From Pectinophora gossypiella (taxonomy: Eukaryota; Arthropoda; Insecta; Lepidoptera; Gelechiidae): a stretch of DNA of 64,000 nucleotides. The DNA is taken from assembly GCF_024362695.1 (NCBI RefSeq), contig NC_065408.1, forward strand, positions 11,284,001-11,348,000, read 5' to 3'. Below the pieces are notes generated by a model that saw only the letters and a list, made by a program, of their open reading frames with translations, was not told the DNA's origin and did no database searches. Shown here piece after piece: positions 12,049 through 23,094 of the stretch (within the stretch, counting starts at the first letter, position 1; each line of letters starts with the position of its first letter). The position numbers and the translations under genes are program-made.

Positions 12049-12298
12049 GGACCCCGATACCGACCCCGCCGGCGTGGTCGACGATTATCGCTATCGACCC
12101 ATTAGGGTCGATTAATTCTTTTTTTCTCTCAGTCGACGCCCTGAGCCGAGGTTCGCGCCCAACTGGACACCCTCAGGTCTGTTGTCTTAAACTTTGTACC
12201 GGGTGAGAGCCTTCAGCGCTCCCCATTTGTCCGGCCAAATAGTCAATGCCATCTGCGGCAAATTTACAATAAGTCACATCAAAAAAAGAAAAAAGAAA
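12049..12298 (+). mobile_element. S4-type retroposon copy
   Basis: Starts with ccccgataccgaccccgcc and ends with tacaataagtcacatc plus an A-rich tail. It carries the dyad tcgaccc..agggtcga, ccgaggttcgcgcccaac and gtaccgggtgagagccttca. Compared with the 47670 copy it lacks about 180 internal bases. Confidence 0.7.
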
Positions 12299-12900
12299 AA
12301 AATCTGAGGAAATTATCTGTCTGGGAACTGATATTAGACAGCCAAATGACTAAATTGTATTTATAACAATATTTTATGTTTATTTTTAAAAGAACTTTGG
12401 TTCATCTTCGCATCTCCTCATTCATCTAGTCTCAAAAACATGCATTTAATATTCTCAAAAATATGTAAAGAATAAGAGGTACTGCATGTTAACTTACTAC
12501 TTACTAACAGTTATGTTATCCTATTCTGATGTCTGTCAGCTTCGTACATGAGATTCATTATAGACGAACGCGAATATAACGTCAATGACTTACGGAATTA
12601 TTTCACCCCAACAAATAATTACTGTTTGCAGCCCTCTTTGGGTTCCAACACAGATCTCAAAGAGAGCATGGTGCATGTGTCAAATTATTCCAACAGTGTT
12701 CAACTTAGACAGATTTTATTTAGTATCTAGATCGACAGTGATATATAAAATAATCCATTATCTATAACAAATATTTAATGTTTATTTTCTTTTCTTTACG
12801 TTACTCAGGCATCGAATACGATAATGTATTTCCATAACTTATGAGTAGGTGGTTGGATTTGAAAAGTAACGAAAAATAAAATATTATTTATACTATTTAA
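12299..12900. other. Intergenic downstream of gene 4
   Basis: AT-rich; no gene recognised. Confidence 0.5.
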
Positions 12901-12906
12901 TTTATT
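12901..12906 (-). terminator. Poly(A) signal of gene 4
   Basis: TTTATT (AATAAA on the gene strand), 47 bases after the stop, in a 3' UTR homologous to those of genes 1 and 3. Confidence 0.8.
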
Positions 12907-12952
12907 TACAGTTTCAACAATAACAGGTAAGGTTACAACATGAGGGCGCGGC

Positions 12953-13998
12953 TTAATGATGATGATGATGCTGAGGCTCGATGTGCTGGGAGTGTCCGGA
13001 GTAGTGCACGTCCGCGTTGAAGCTGAAATAAACAACATGTAGTTAGCTTTACATGTAACAGCAGTTGGAATGAGTAAGTGTGGTCATCAACAGGTGTATA
13101 TTGTTTATGTTACCCGGAGTGCTTGTCAGCGGTGTACTTGACAGTGCGCACGGAGCCGTCGGGCTGGTGCAGGCTGTACTCGCCCTTCACGAGGTGTCCG
13201 TCGCGCGACTCGTGCTGCGACTTGATGTCGCCGGTGTGCTTGTCCTCCACAGAGTACGCGAACTCGTATTTTGGGTGAGACTGTAAAACCAGATGTGTCA
13301 ATTAATATTTGTTGAAAACCAATAACAGTGAATCATTGATATCCATATAATCCTTTGCATTCCAAATAACGATAGCAATGAAAATATTTAAAGAACTTAC
13401 ATAATGCTCTTCATGGTGTTCTTCGTGGTGGGCGGGAGCGTGGTGTACGGGGGCGGCGTGAACAACGGGGAAGGCTTGGTGGACGACGGGGATAGCGTGG
13501 TGGACAACAGGGGCATGGTGGACGATCGGGGCGTGGTGGACAAGTGGGGCGTGATGTTGCTGCTCGTGGGAGACGTGGTGGTGCACGATGGACTGGGAGG
13601 AGGTGGCATGACCGTGGCTATGACCGTGGTGCTGGCCGCAAGCCGCTGACACTGCGATAGCGAGGATTACTACCTGCATAGAAAAAATATAAGTATTTAA
13701 ATATTGTGTCTTCTTTGTTTAAATTTCGAAAAAGTAGGTACATCGATTCGAAGGCCAGCTTGGTTCGAAATTCAAATGGTTGGTGGAATTCATTGTTACG
13801 AGAAGGAACCATCATGCGTTATGTTCTTTCCTCATAATAAGTTCTCGAATTTACTTTTTATTTGAAATTAAAAAAAACTATTAGCTACTTGATTACCACC
13901 GTAAAACAATGGGGTTTGGAGTTGAAAATGTTTTAAGGACCAGTGTGGCCTTAGGACTTTATTTAATAAACATAAATATAATTTACCTTAGCGAACAT
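12953..13998 (-). CDS. Cuticular protein, CPR family RR-2, His-rich (gene 4, class B)
   Basis: Exons in gene order: 13987-13998, 13401-13673, 13114-13280, 12953-13022; 173 residues, phases 0, 0, 2. Exon 1 encodes MFAK; the signal peptide ends near AACG. Exon 2 has the class B sequence ATSSQSIVHHHVSHEQQHH, then HHAPIV, HHAPVV, HHAIPVV repeats and HHAPAHHEEHHEEHY, closest to gene 2. The RR-2 exon and last exon encode the same residues as genes 1-3. Promoter: TATAAATAC at 14058-14066 and ATCATTC at 14030-14036. By family, a secreted structural protein that binds chitin in the cuticle; His may serve as a cross-linking side chain (inference). Confidence 0.94.
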
Positions 13999-14029
13999 TT
14001 TGTTGGTTGTTCGATTGAACTTTGTTAAT

Positions 14030-14066
14030 GAATGATGTAGATTAAATTTCGATTCGGGTATTTATA
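14030..14066 (-). promoter_or_regulatory. Core promoter of gene 4 (TATA and initiator)
   Basis: TATAAATAC (14058-14066, minus) then ATCATTC (14030-14036), about 32 bases apart; the ATG follows 32 to 38 bases later. Confidence 0.75.
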
Positions 14067-14317
14067 CTCAAAACTTATGCATACACATGTCAGGTTGCAC
14101 ATAACCACACGTGGTAGCAAACTGGTTCCATTTGTCAACCTGTTCAATCACATTCGGTGTGTTTTGATCCTACATGCTTTATATTTTGTAATGAAAGGTA
14201 TGGTTGCAAATTAATCTTTCATAACTCACTTCACTTAGCTGTCGTATGCGATAATTATAATGTTTTGTTACTAAGCAGGGAATTGGTTTTGAGTTTATAA
14301 GTTTGATGGTTTAATAT

Positions 14318-14549
14318 ACTGGGTGTTAGTGACATCGTAACGAATACTGAGGGGGATGGTTCAGACCATGATTCTGAGTTGATATCAAGTGGAATTTCCA
14401 GTCAAAAATTCATGAAACTTTTCCTTATTTTTTAATTATTTTCCAATCCATACTTTTGCGATAGAAATTTCTTCTTGATACTCGTATCAACCCAGAATTA
14501 TGGCCTGAACCATCCCTCAAAGTTTTCGTTACGATGTCACTAACATAGT
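14318..14549. mobile_element. Foldback MITE, family M1
   Basis: Left arm gggtgttagtgacatcgtaa with gattctgagttgatatcaag; right arm is its inverted copy ending in gatgtcactaacat. The arms pair over most of the length around a central AT-rich loop. Relatives: 34702-34927, 34962-35292, 38180-38382, 42918-43243, 55632-55856. Confidence 0.85.
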
Positions 14550-15262
14550 ATTGTTTGGTGATTGTTGATAAGCTTGTCAACCGCTTAATTGGATACTTTT
14601 TTATTATTATCTTTATTTGTTAGTAGACAATAAAATAGACAAAACGATGTTGTGCAGTATTTAGGGAATGTGTCTTTAAGACATAGGATTCTCCCAACTT
14701 CTCTTACATGCACTTTTGTTTTACTATCATTCTAATCAATCAAAATAATGTCATGTATATTATATGCGAAACCGGAAAAATCCGATATTATGCAATAAAA
14801 AAAACCACTCGGCCATTATTTTCATATGATGTATTATATTATTTTACATAATTATCAGTCACAAAACCAAAGCCTTAGCAGCACCCTTAAGGCATCAAAC
14901 GTTTCATAAAAGCGTACGCAATAAACGTAATTTACAATACTAAAAGTTTCGAAAATTGAAATAAGACTTACAAACTATAAGAAAATTATAATACAACAGT
15001 TACTCTTTGAAAAGGTAGGGTAACTAACTAATTTGGGCCGTGAGTCCCGGTACACTTTATGGCGGCCTTTACACAGTCAGTCCTGATCATGATCCTTGCG
15101 CTGCCATTGGACCTGATTGATAGCTCTAGATTGACCGTCTAACGGCAGCCTTTGAAACGTTGTGCCTTCCAGCTTAGACTTTGCCTCGACCTCGTTGTCT
15201 TTCCGTCCGTCTTAGGCTAGAATTAGGTAATAAATAGATCGTCGTGGTTGGTTGGTGGTGGT
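14550..15262. other. Region between the M1 MITE and the end of gene 5
   Basis: No separate gene. The part next to 15262 is the presumed 3' UTR of gene 5. I found no canonical poly(A) signal close to the stop; TTTATT near 14611 is a distant candidate. Confidence 0.4.
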
Positions 15263-18200
15263 CTATCCGAGGAGGTGGCCGTGTCCGTAGGCGGGGGCGG
15301 CAACCACGGGAGCGACGCCGGGATGAGCCGCGTGTCCTGCCCGGCTCACAACCGCGTTGAAACTGAAGATAGATAGAGATTAACATTACTATTACACCAT
15401 TCAATTTTATGAGTGTTTAAGTCACTTAAAGATTCAGAGTTTATCGTTTAATATACACAAAGACGCACAGCCAGTAATTTCCCTCCGGAACGTTTTGTTT
15501 GCCACCTTTGTGTTTCATGAGCTTTTACATTAAGTGTTGACAAACCTAAGTACTTACATATTAGTACCTAATATCAGTAGGCTTATCTAGCTATTTTTGT
15601 CTTCTGTCATATATTTAAAATTAACTAATGCCCCGATATAGAAAAAGTGTTATAAGAAGTATTGTATTATGTATATACTGCCGCAACTTTACCAAATAGC
15701 CTAATTTTTTTTTGCACTGTGCTGCAGTTTCTTTTTATATACGAACAGTAAAGTCAATGACCTAGTACTTCTGTCTTATGATAGTAAGCAAAGTAATTGA
15801 TGGTACGAATGGTACCATCTGGCTTAATCAGCAAGTAATACTGTCCCTTCACGACGTCGCCGTTGCGGGCCTCTTACTGGCATTCTAATCGCCGATGTGA
15901 CCGTCAGCATACATCGTTAGCATTGTGATCGTCAGCAGAGTAGATGCTGGTACGTACTGTACCATCGGGCGCCATCAGAGGGTACTATAACTCCATGACG
16001 TCGCCGTCGCAGGCTTCCCACTGGCATTCCAATCGCCGGTGTGACTATCAGCATATGAGCTTATTCAATAAACTCACCCATTATGATCGTCAGAAAAGCA
16101 GTTGACGCACTGTAACCTCGGACGCCATCAGAGGGTACTGTACCTTCGACGTCGCGGGCTTCCCGCTGGCACTCCAGTCGCCGGTGTGACTATCAGCATA
16201 TGAGCTTATTCAATAAACTCACCCATTATGATCGTCGGCAGAGTAGTTGACGGTACGGACGGTGCCATCGGGCTCGACCAGCGAGTACTGTCCCTTCACG
16301 ACGTCACCGTCGCGGGCCTCCCACTGGCTCTTCTGGTCGCCGGTGTGACCGTCAGCCACTCCATAGTTGAACTGGTAGCGGGGGTGGGCCTGGAATGACA
16401 TCATCAAATATAAATAGCCGATATATGTCTTACTGCATTAACGAAAGTTATGACCATGAATATGGATAGGGACGACTCAAGAAAGTGTGGATGGATTGTG
16501 TAAACAAGGATATGTGTGTGAGAAATGAATGGAAGAGGAATAAATGCTGTGCCGGCCCCACCTAGAGTGGGATAAGGGCAGAAGGATAATGATGATGATG
16601 ATGATGATCTATGTCTTACTGCTAAGCATAGGCGTAGCACTTCTCATCAATGGGGAGAAGCCAGGGTCCAAATATCAACACACATAACACCAGCTCACGA
16701 CTATATGCGAATTGGGATAGTCAAAGGTAAGATGTACTTAGTACCCACACATCACCATGCTTTCTGTTGGACCAACGTGATAGGTGGCATATTGTCGTCT
16801 ATAATGATCAATAACGCAGTTGGTTAGAGAAAATTGCACTTAAGAAATTAATAACTCATTGGTGCAAGTACCGAACTTGAAGTAAGCAAGTACTGAGATT
16901 TAACCCAAATATCGCTTAGTAGAAAAAATATGTGTGGCTCTCTACTAAACGCTGCTCTACTAAGGGTTGGTGGAATACCCAACTCAACCCCACACGATTC
17001 AGATTTTATTAGTTTTAAAAATTGAACGGGAATTCTGGTTTGGTAGTGTCTGGATCTAATAAAGTGTCTATCCATAGTTGCACTTACTCCCAACTCTATT
17101 TATAAGTAGAGTTGGCACACTTCTTTTTTATGATTGAACATGATTATTATTGTGAATAACATAAAACACAAATATTACATTCCATTGATGTTTTCAATCA
17201 AACGGAGGTGGTAGAAGCACAGGTACTCCACCACGCTGCTACGTTGTAAATTGGTGGAGATATTAATAAACAAAACTAAGTATAACTTACATAAATCTCA
17301 ACAGGGGCAGCGGCGTGCGCGACACCAACGTGCGCGATAGGCGCGCGCAGCACCGGCGCCGCGTGCGCAACCAACCCGCCGTGACCTGCGACCGCGCTAA
17401 CATCAATACCAATGCTATACCATACTCATAGAAGAAATATACAAGCAGTCTTATGCGAAACAAGAGATAAAATATGGAATATATCTAGGTAATTAGGGTG
17501 AATAAGTTCTTCGAAGTAGACTTCAGTCATGCTGATTACTGTCTGATAGCCTATCCAAAACTTATCTGGCGGCTAGTCCACAAGCGATTATCACCACTCT
17601 CTCTATTTCTCTTTGTTTCTTATATTTTTTATTTCCTGCGTGTGCAGTAAAATATTTGTTATTTTACAGTTATCAGACACCTTATCCTGCGTATAAGCTA
17701 TCAGACTTTTAACTATCAAAACGGTGACATAGGCTAAAATCCTTAGGGATTTTACTTCGTACTCTAAACCATGCCTATCTGAAAATTTTGAAGGTAGCTA
17801 ATTTAATTCCATTGTCCTTGCTGATCCCAATGTGAAAAAAGCGTGGTCTTATGTATGTTGAATGTTCAAAAAGATATGTTGTCGAAATATAAAATTTAGA
17901 ATAAAAGGACTACTTAGAATATAGGTACTTAACCATGCGCGGAAAAAATCTAAATCTACCCTGTTAACACTCTACCGTAGGAAGAAACTAATTAACGCAT
18001 GTATTCAAATTAATAATATGCGTGTATCATGTTACTATGCGTGCGGTCAATGACTGCATATTTGCATGCCAATGCAGGAATCACACGCAAATTATCAAGT
18101 AGAGTAGTGAAATCATTTCCTAAGAAATATGACATTGTGACCAATTAAGTATTGTAATTGTTGCGATCTTTACGAGCTATAAACTTTAGTTATAATAGGT

Positions 18201-19279
18201 GAAATTTTCGAATTTGATCGTAACAATTTCTACATGAAAGTTTAACTATACGAATATCATTAAATTAATATTCTGCTGCTAAAGAAAATAATTCTTAATT
18301 GCACAAAACGTAATATATACAGGACATATACATACGAATAAAAAAACAAAAACAAATAAAAAAATGATCACAAACGTCCAGACTCCAGTAAATTCAGAAA
18401 GGTTACTTTCCTTAACTGTACTGGGAACCGAAACCAAGATCCAGAGTTTGGTGATCATGGTGTAAGCCAATACACAAATCGTACTCATACGAAACAGTGC
18501 AATGATCAACAATTTTGAAGAACTTAGTCCTCGCTTAACCATTCAGCCTGCATCTAAATACGAAACACTTAGGTAAAGATATTAATTTAAGTTCAGTGCA
18601 CACAAAGTAGATAAACGAAGATTTTCGGGGCAGGACTTTGGTATCAATCCGCGCCATCAGGTTAAGGTTTCTCTGCTAATGATTGCATTTTTGTGTAAAC
18701 AAAATCTAGTACCTAGCACCCACAGCTAGCGCCTTTATGAATTCAGCATTACAAGTTGCTAGTGTTGATGTGTATTATTGATCTTACAACCCGCAAGAGA
18801 GGAGATTACAAGCTGCTTCTTACCTAGTCCCAAGCCTCCCAGGGCTCCATAGCCTCCCAAAACGGGTGCTGCGAGGGCCGGGGCGGCTACCGCGTGGCCG
18901 ATGCCCGGAGCTCCCAACACGATGCTCTGAGCGGAGAGGGCGCCATGCGGAGCGATCACTCCTGCGCAGGCTACGCTTAGTAAAGCGCAAGCAATGATCA
19001 CCTGGAATAAAACGGACCATTATGCTTTTCTTTTATGTATATAAACAGCCTAATAATATAATTGCTTGGCACATATTATCTCCCCGCATCAACTTTAGAT
19101 GCAGTACAATACTGTTTAAAAGAACCCAAATAAGTTAAAAAGTCGAATGGAAAACAATACGAAATATTAAGAATTGAAATAATATTGTAAAACAAAGGCC
19201 TATTTAAAGGTAAAGTGAACTTTGACACAAAATCCACAAACACTTTAGAAACCACAAAACGCGTTACCTTAGCGAACAT
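15263..19279 (-). CDS. Cuticular protein, CPR family RR-2 (gene 5), five exons
   Basis: Exons in gene order: 19268-19279, 18824-19001, 17291-17385, 16223-16389, 15263-15362; 183 residues, phases 0, 1, 0, 2. MFAK plus exon 2 gives a signal peptide ending near VACA, then an Ala/Gly/Pro region (GAPGIGHAVAAPALAAPVL, GALGGLGLG). Exon 3 continues with HGGLVAHAAPVLRAP and VAHAAAPVEIY. Exon 4 begins AHPRYQFNYGVADGHTGD and carries the RR-2 core QYSLVEPDGTVRTVNYSAD; exon 5 gives FNAVV and an Ala/His/Gly tail ending GHGHLLG. The split codon G|GT across intron 2 supports the join. Intron 3 holds a LINE tail and intron 4 holds decayed copies of exon 4. Probable secreted, chitin-binding cuticle protein. 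Confidence 0.88.
15796..16205 (-). pseudogene. Three decayed partial copies of the RR-2 exon of gene 5
   Basis: Within intron 4 of gene 5, three tandem stretches (about 15796-15910, 15925-16055, 16075-16205) match the last three quarters of exon 4 plus its donor site. Copy 1 has TAG where the gene has CAG, and frame breaks. Copy 2 still reads QWEACDGDV and APDGTVRT..YSADDHN but has an internal TAG. Copy 3 has a net 14-base loss and shifts. None contains the exon's first codons or an acceptor, so they should not be spliced in. Bases 16033-16091 and 16178-16236 are identical (59 bases, offset 145), so the last duplication is recent. Confidence 0.88.
16473..16606 (+). mobile_element. 3' tail of a LINE (RT-endonuclease type) in intron 3 of gene 5
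   Basis: A frame from 16473 reads RLKKVWMDCVNKDM and ends NKCCAGPT with a TAG stop at 16563-16565, the usual C-terminus of lepidopteran RT-endonuclease ORFs. It is followed by gtgggataagggcag and (GAT)n to 16606, the usual 3' end. Strongly 5'-truncated; inserted antisense to gene 5. Confidence 0.75.
16660..16800. repeat. Fragment of the 'agctcacgactatatgcgaa' repeat
   Basis: Shares the 'cataac...agctcacgactatat..gaat.gg.tagtca' block with 57850-57895 and, more distantly, 37835-37880. Unclassified interspersed repeat in intron 3 of gene 5. Confidence 0.4.
17386..18823. other. Intron 2 of gene 5
   Basis: Mostly AT-rich non-coding. It includes 'tatttcctgcgtgtgcagta' near 17630-17650, like a LINE 3' end, and a possible small open frame at 18279-18542. 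Confidence 0.6.
18279..18542 (-). CDS. Possible 87-residue membrane peptide, unrecognised
   Basis: Open frame on the gene 5 strand inside its intron 2, directly preceded by a stop. Two hydrophobic stretches are seen: around residues 11-30 (LLIIALF..STICVLAY) and 54-80 (WTFVIIFLFVFVFLFV), so it could span the membrane twice. No TATA, start context or poly(A) signal supports it, and a T-rich strand makes hydrophobic frames by chance. I do not recognise a family. Confidence 0.15.
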   Translation of the reverse strand: MVKRGLSSSKLLIIALFRMSTICVLAYTMITKLWILVSVPSTVKESNLSEFTGVWTFVIIFLFVFVFLFVCICPVYITFCAIKNYFL

Positions 19280-19357
19280 TTTCCTAACGTTGTTTAAGTC
19301 TAGCACAGTTCACTTTAAGCTCTAGGGCTTGTGTGCCAAATTGTAAGATAACCGGTG

Positions 19358-19365
19358 CTTTTATA
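19358..19365 (-). promoter_or_regulatory. TATA box of gene 5
   Basis: TATAAAAG on the minus strand, 79 bases upstream of the ATG at 19279. This predicts a start site near 19333 and a 5' UTR of about 55 bases. No clear initiator. Confidence 0.65.
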
Positions 19366-19917
19366 GAGGCGGTGTCTATATGTCCTATAGGTACAGGGCC
19401 GTGTCCCGCCCGTCGTATGCGCAGGAAACCAACCTAGGTAGATATATCTAGTGGGCGCTGCCCGCGACTGATCTAGATCGTAGGGCTTAGGGTGGACCTA
19501 CCTGGAAACAGATAATAAAAATATTAAAAAACATATTAATCAGTCACCTATAATGATGGAATACTAAAACTTAACAACGCAATAAAAACAAAACTTTAAA
19601 GTATATTAAATTTTATGTAGGTAAGAAATAATATTGGTGGAATTCATATACAATTCTTTTTAGGATAACTTTACAAAAATATATATCTGTCGGGGTTGAG
19701 GCGTCGTTCATTGACCTTACGACCCATTCTATATGAAAATGTAGGTAAATGATATAAATCGCTTGCAAACAGACAGTCGCACAAAACTCTTAAAGCCTTT
19801 AAGCTAAGTTGGTTGTATGTTATCAAAAATAAAAGAGTAAAAATAAGAATAAAATCAAAATCAAAAGAGATTTCATATAAGTTATAAGTTAATTCGTACT
19901 AATAATTTGTTCTTAGA
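19366..19917. other. Upstream of gene 5, no gene seen
   Basis: AT-rich; presumed regulatory flank. Confidence 0.4.
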
Positions 19918-20256
19918 TACATACATACATAAATGGCCTACATACGTCCCACTGCTGGGCACAGGCCTCCCCTCAATCAACCGGAGGGGGTATGGAGCAT
20001 ACTCCACCACGCTGCTCCACTGCGGGTAAGTGGAGGTGTTTTTACGGCTCATAGCCGGGACCAACGGCTTAACGTGCCCTCCGAAGCACAAAATCATCTT
20101 ATTTTTCCGGACAATCAAGTGATTCAAGCCTGAAAAGTCCTTACCAAACAAAGGACAGGCTCACAAAGTGATTTCGACAATGTCCCCATCGGTAATCGAA
20201 CTCGGACCTCCAAATCGTGAGCCTAACGCTCTAACCACTAGACCACGGAGGCTGTT
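19918..20256 (-). mobile_element. Full-length S1 SINE (minus)
   Basis: Its head, at the right end, is tRNA-derived: cctccgtggtctagtggtta (A box) and ggtccgagttcgattacc (B box) on the minus strand. The body contains ttgtgagcctgtcctttgtt, gattgtccggaaaaataaga and ccataccccctccggttgat; the tail ends in tatgt repeats. Fully diagnostic when compared with 60110-60450. Confidence 0.9.
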
Positions 20257-20784
20257 ATGATCTAAGATATTCGGTTTTTATTACCTACTGACTTTATGAA
20301 ACTACTATTAAGTGACTTATTTATTTATATAAAGTACTGCCACATGGCACATGGTGACATACTAAATACATAGGTGTATCCATATAATTCTACCTTACAT
20401 ATATTTTAAGTACTTTAGAATTGGTCTGTATCATAAATACAGTGTACCATATGTGCAAGAACTATATCTATAAAATGTAGAATAAATTAAGTCCTTATAT
20501 CTGCGTGGTCTAATTCTCAAATTACAAAATTTACAACTTTAGGTTAAAAGACAATAAGTTGTTAATAGTAACAGTTCCGTTTACAATAATGGTGTCAAGG
20601 ATAGATTGTGTGATAATAAATTGGGCTTAGTAACGAACTACCTGGCCCTTTTATATGCCTACCATATTGTTTTAAGGTAGAAAATAGTCGTGCTTATTAT
20701 ATTTGGTATGTAGCTTTAGCTAAAACCAAAATGGTTGTAACGCAATTGAATTAAACGCAGATAAAATTAAATTTAGGGTTGTGG

Positions 20785-20906
20785 TATACACTTTGAAACC
20801 ATGTCACATAAACTTTTTTGACAAATTAAACCGTCAGTCTCATTAAATGTCAAATATGATAGTGCGACAGGGTTCTAAAGTGGGTACATGATATTGCTCA
20901 TGACTG
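20785..20906. mobile_element. M2 MITE copy, one end lost
   Basis: Contains tatacactttgaaaccatgt and ends gctcatgactg next to TA. Full copies with both ends are at 35130-35271 and 63318-63454. Confidence 0.75.
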
Positions 20907-21939
20907 TAGGTAAATTGTGGTTATGTTTCCTTTTGTTCACTGTAATATGAAGAAAATAACAAAAAAAAGTTTAGAATTTAATTATACAGACAAAGAGATG
21001 GAGAACAATAATGTAGGAAATCTTCTCTAGATTGATCTTTTTTTAGTTTTCTTTGATTACTTATGGCTCTACCAACACCATTAGGTATTACGGGCGTGAG
21101 TTTGTTGAGTCTAAAAGGCAAAACGACGAAGACCGAGAGAGTTGAGAGAAGTGGAAAGAAAAGTTTAGAAAAGCAGAGTCCACAATAGGTACTTCTAAAA
21201 AAAGTTTTTTTTTACGTGACTTATTGTAAATTTGTCGCAAATGGCATTAATAACTTTTCTGGATATATCGGCATCTAAACCAACAAAAATTATTACTAAA
21301 ATATTTTATAAATGTTATTAAAAAAATATATTAAAAAGTAATAATACGTAATTAGGTACTTTTTTATCGTACAGTATTCTTAAAGGAAACAAACATTAAA
21401 AACAAATCCAGCACGGAATTTGTCCATTCACAATTTGCTCCACCTTCCATTAAACAATGGACACGCAAAAGCCAAATACAGAACAAAAATCCTAAGTAAT
21501 CTCTTAAAAGATTTCTTACACGTATCTTCCATTAGGAGAATAATCATAACCCACCTCAGATGTATGCACGTAGAAACCTTGATAGCATGACAATTACCAT
21601 AACAATAGAAAGAGCGCTTGCGCGGATAAGGGGTTACATTTACATTATCACCCACACATATGTCTTTGCAAACTGGTTTGCAAAAGGTCAGTTGATAAAA
21701 ACTAGTGAACTGTAGTAAGTAAAAGTAAGGAAAGTGGAACTTGTTTGCCTTAATTTGCGGGAAATGCCATTACCATTGCAACATTACGGGATTATACATT
21801 CCAACGGTATTCCCGTAATGCACACTTTTTGTCAAGAGTGGACTAATGTGATGTAATGTAATCATTATCATGGTAAACAAGAAGATTAATTATTTAAGTA
21901 AGTGTATATAGTCATTACATGAGTAATCGGGGCTTTTTA
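20907..21939. other. Gene-poor region
   Basis: No gene. Small repeat fragments: 'ggtattacgggcgtgagttt' near 21085-21105 and an S4 tail (ttacgtgacttattgtaaat) at about 21206-21258, minus. Confidence 0.5.
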
Positions 21940-22156
21940 ACAGACGCGAGGACGTGAGGGGCGGCTTAGTGGTAACCCTGACACCAGGGGCGATGAGGTC
22001 GATCATTGGTCTCACAATCCACACGAGAGAAGAACAAACTTTTCAGCAGAATTTTGCATATGACATTCTTAATATTTTATTTAATTATGATTTACTACAT
22101 AAAACAACATAACATCACATATCATCACGCCTATTACCCCAAAGGAGTAGACAAAG

Positions 22157-22191
<35 letters not shown>

Positions 22192-22330
22192 AGCCGTGTC
22201 CGGTGACGGCGACTCCTAAATGTCTATCCCAGGTCGATGTTATGATAGGCTCTAATATGGCTAGCAAAACCGAACTTCGATTTGAAGGTTCGGCCACTCC
22301 TCGCCAGCTATGTTTCTGTTCCATTTACTA
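21940..22330 (+). repeat. S2 SINE 3' end, then an (ATC)n repeat and unclassified repeat
   Basis: 21940-22032 is a diverged S2 tail (taaccctgacaccaggggcg, ending cacacgagagaagaa). 22159-22195 is an (ATC)n run. 22196-22330 (aaaccgaacttcgatttgaa) resembles 30325-30430, also next to an ATC run, so both are probably one repeat family. Confidence 0.6.
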
Positions 22331-22953
22331 CATGAGTTATAAAGGCCTTTCCATGTCTATCCATAGTCATTACCTTCAAAACCTTCTATCAATCTCTCCG
22401 TATGATACATAAATGTTATTAGGAAAATTTTATTGTTATGTAAGTTTCCATTCATTTTTCTGGGAGTTATGACACAGCGGTCGTTTACAACTCTTAGATC
22501 CGAAAAAATCTTCAAGGAAAAATAACCTACCTATCGCCGGCGACCTTCTTGTGCAAAATTCTACGTAAGTACTTAGGTTTCCTTTGAAAACTTAAAAAAT
22601 AATTTGTAGCCACAAGACAATGGTAACCTTCCTTTTGTGTCATTATACAGCTGTACCACAAATAGCATCGGATCCAGTTATACCGGTGCGATTAAAATTA
22701 GATCCGCTGAGATTAACCGCAAACTACTTTTAAGGGGCTGTCTTGTTCTCGCGATTGAATAAGTATCTACTTTGTGATTATCTAAAAGCTACTTCAACGC
22801 CACTTCTCCCACGGATCTGATGACGCTTGGCAGCTACGTACAAAAGGCTCCTTAAAGTGCACACATCGACGGAATTTGGTCTGCGTCAAACGAAGGACTT
22901 TCTTCTAAATGTATTCTTTTCTTCGTCTGAATTCTAAATTCGAATTTAAAAAC
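22331..22953. other. Gene-poor region
   Basis: No coding signal or matched repeat. Confidence 0.4.
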
Positions 22954-23094
22954 CAGGGGGTTAAAATAGCCATATCGAAGCAATTCATCTAAGAAAGCAA
23001 TATTGGTATTTGACAATTGTTTGCATTGTGCACTTACTTTTATATGCGCAAATGTCAAATTGCAACATTGATGTGGCCATTTTAACCCCTCAGA
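22954..23094. mobile_element. M3 MITE copy
   Basis: Ends gggggttaaaatagccatat and, inverted, gaggggttaaaatggccaca; interior has gcaattcatctaagaaagca and aaatgtcaaattgcaa. Same family as 23637-23790 and 39163-39312, with a half copy near 25905-25955. Confidence 0.75.

Noticed and set aside
22006..22324. Poly-His or poly-Asp proteins
   Set aside because: They come from reading the (ATC)n microsatellite.
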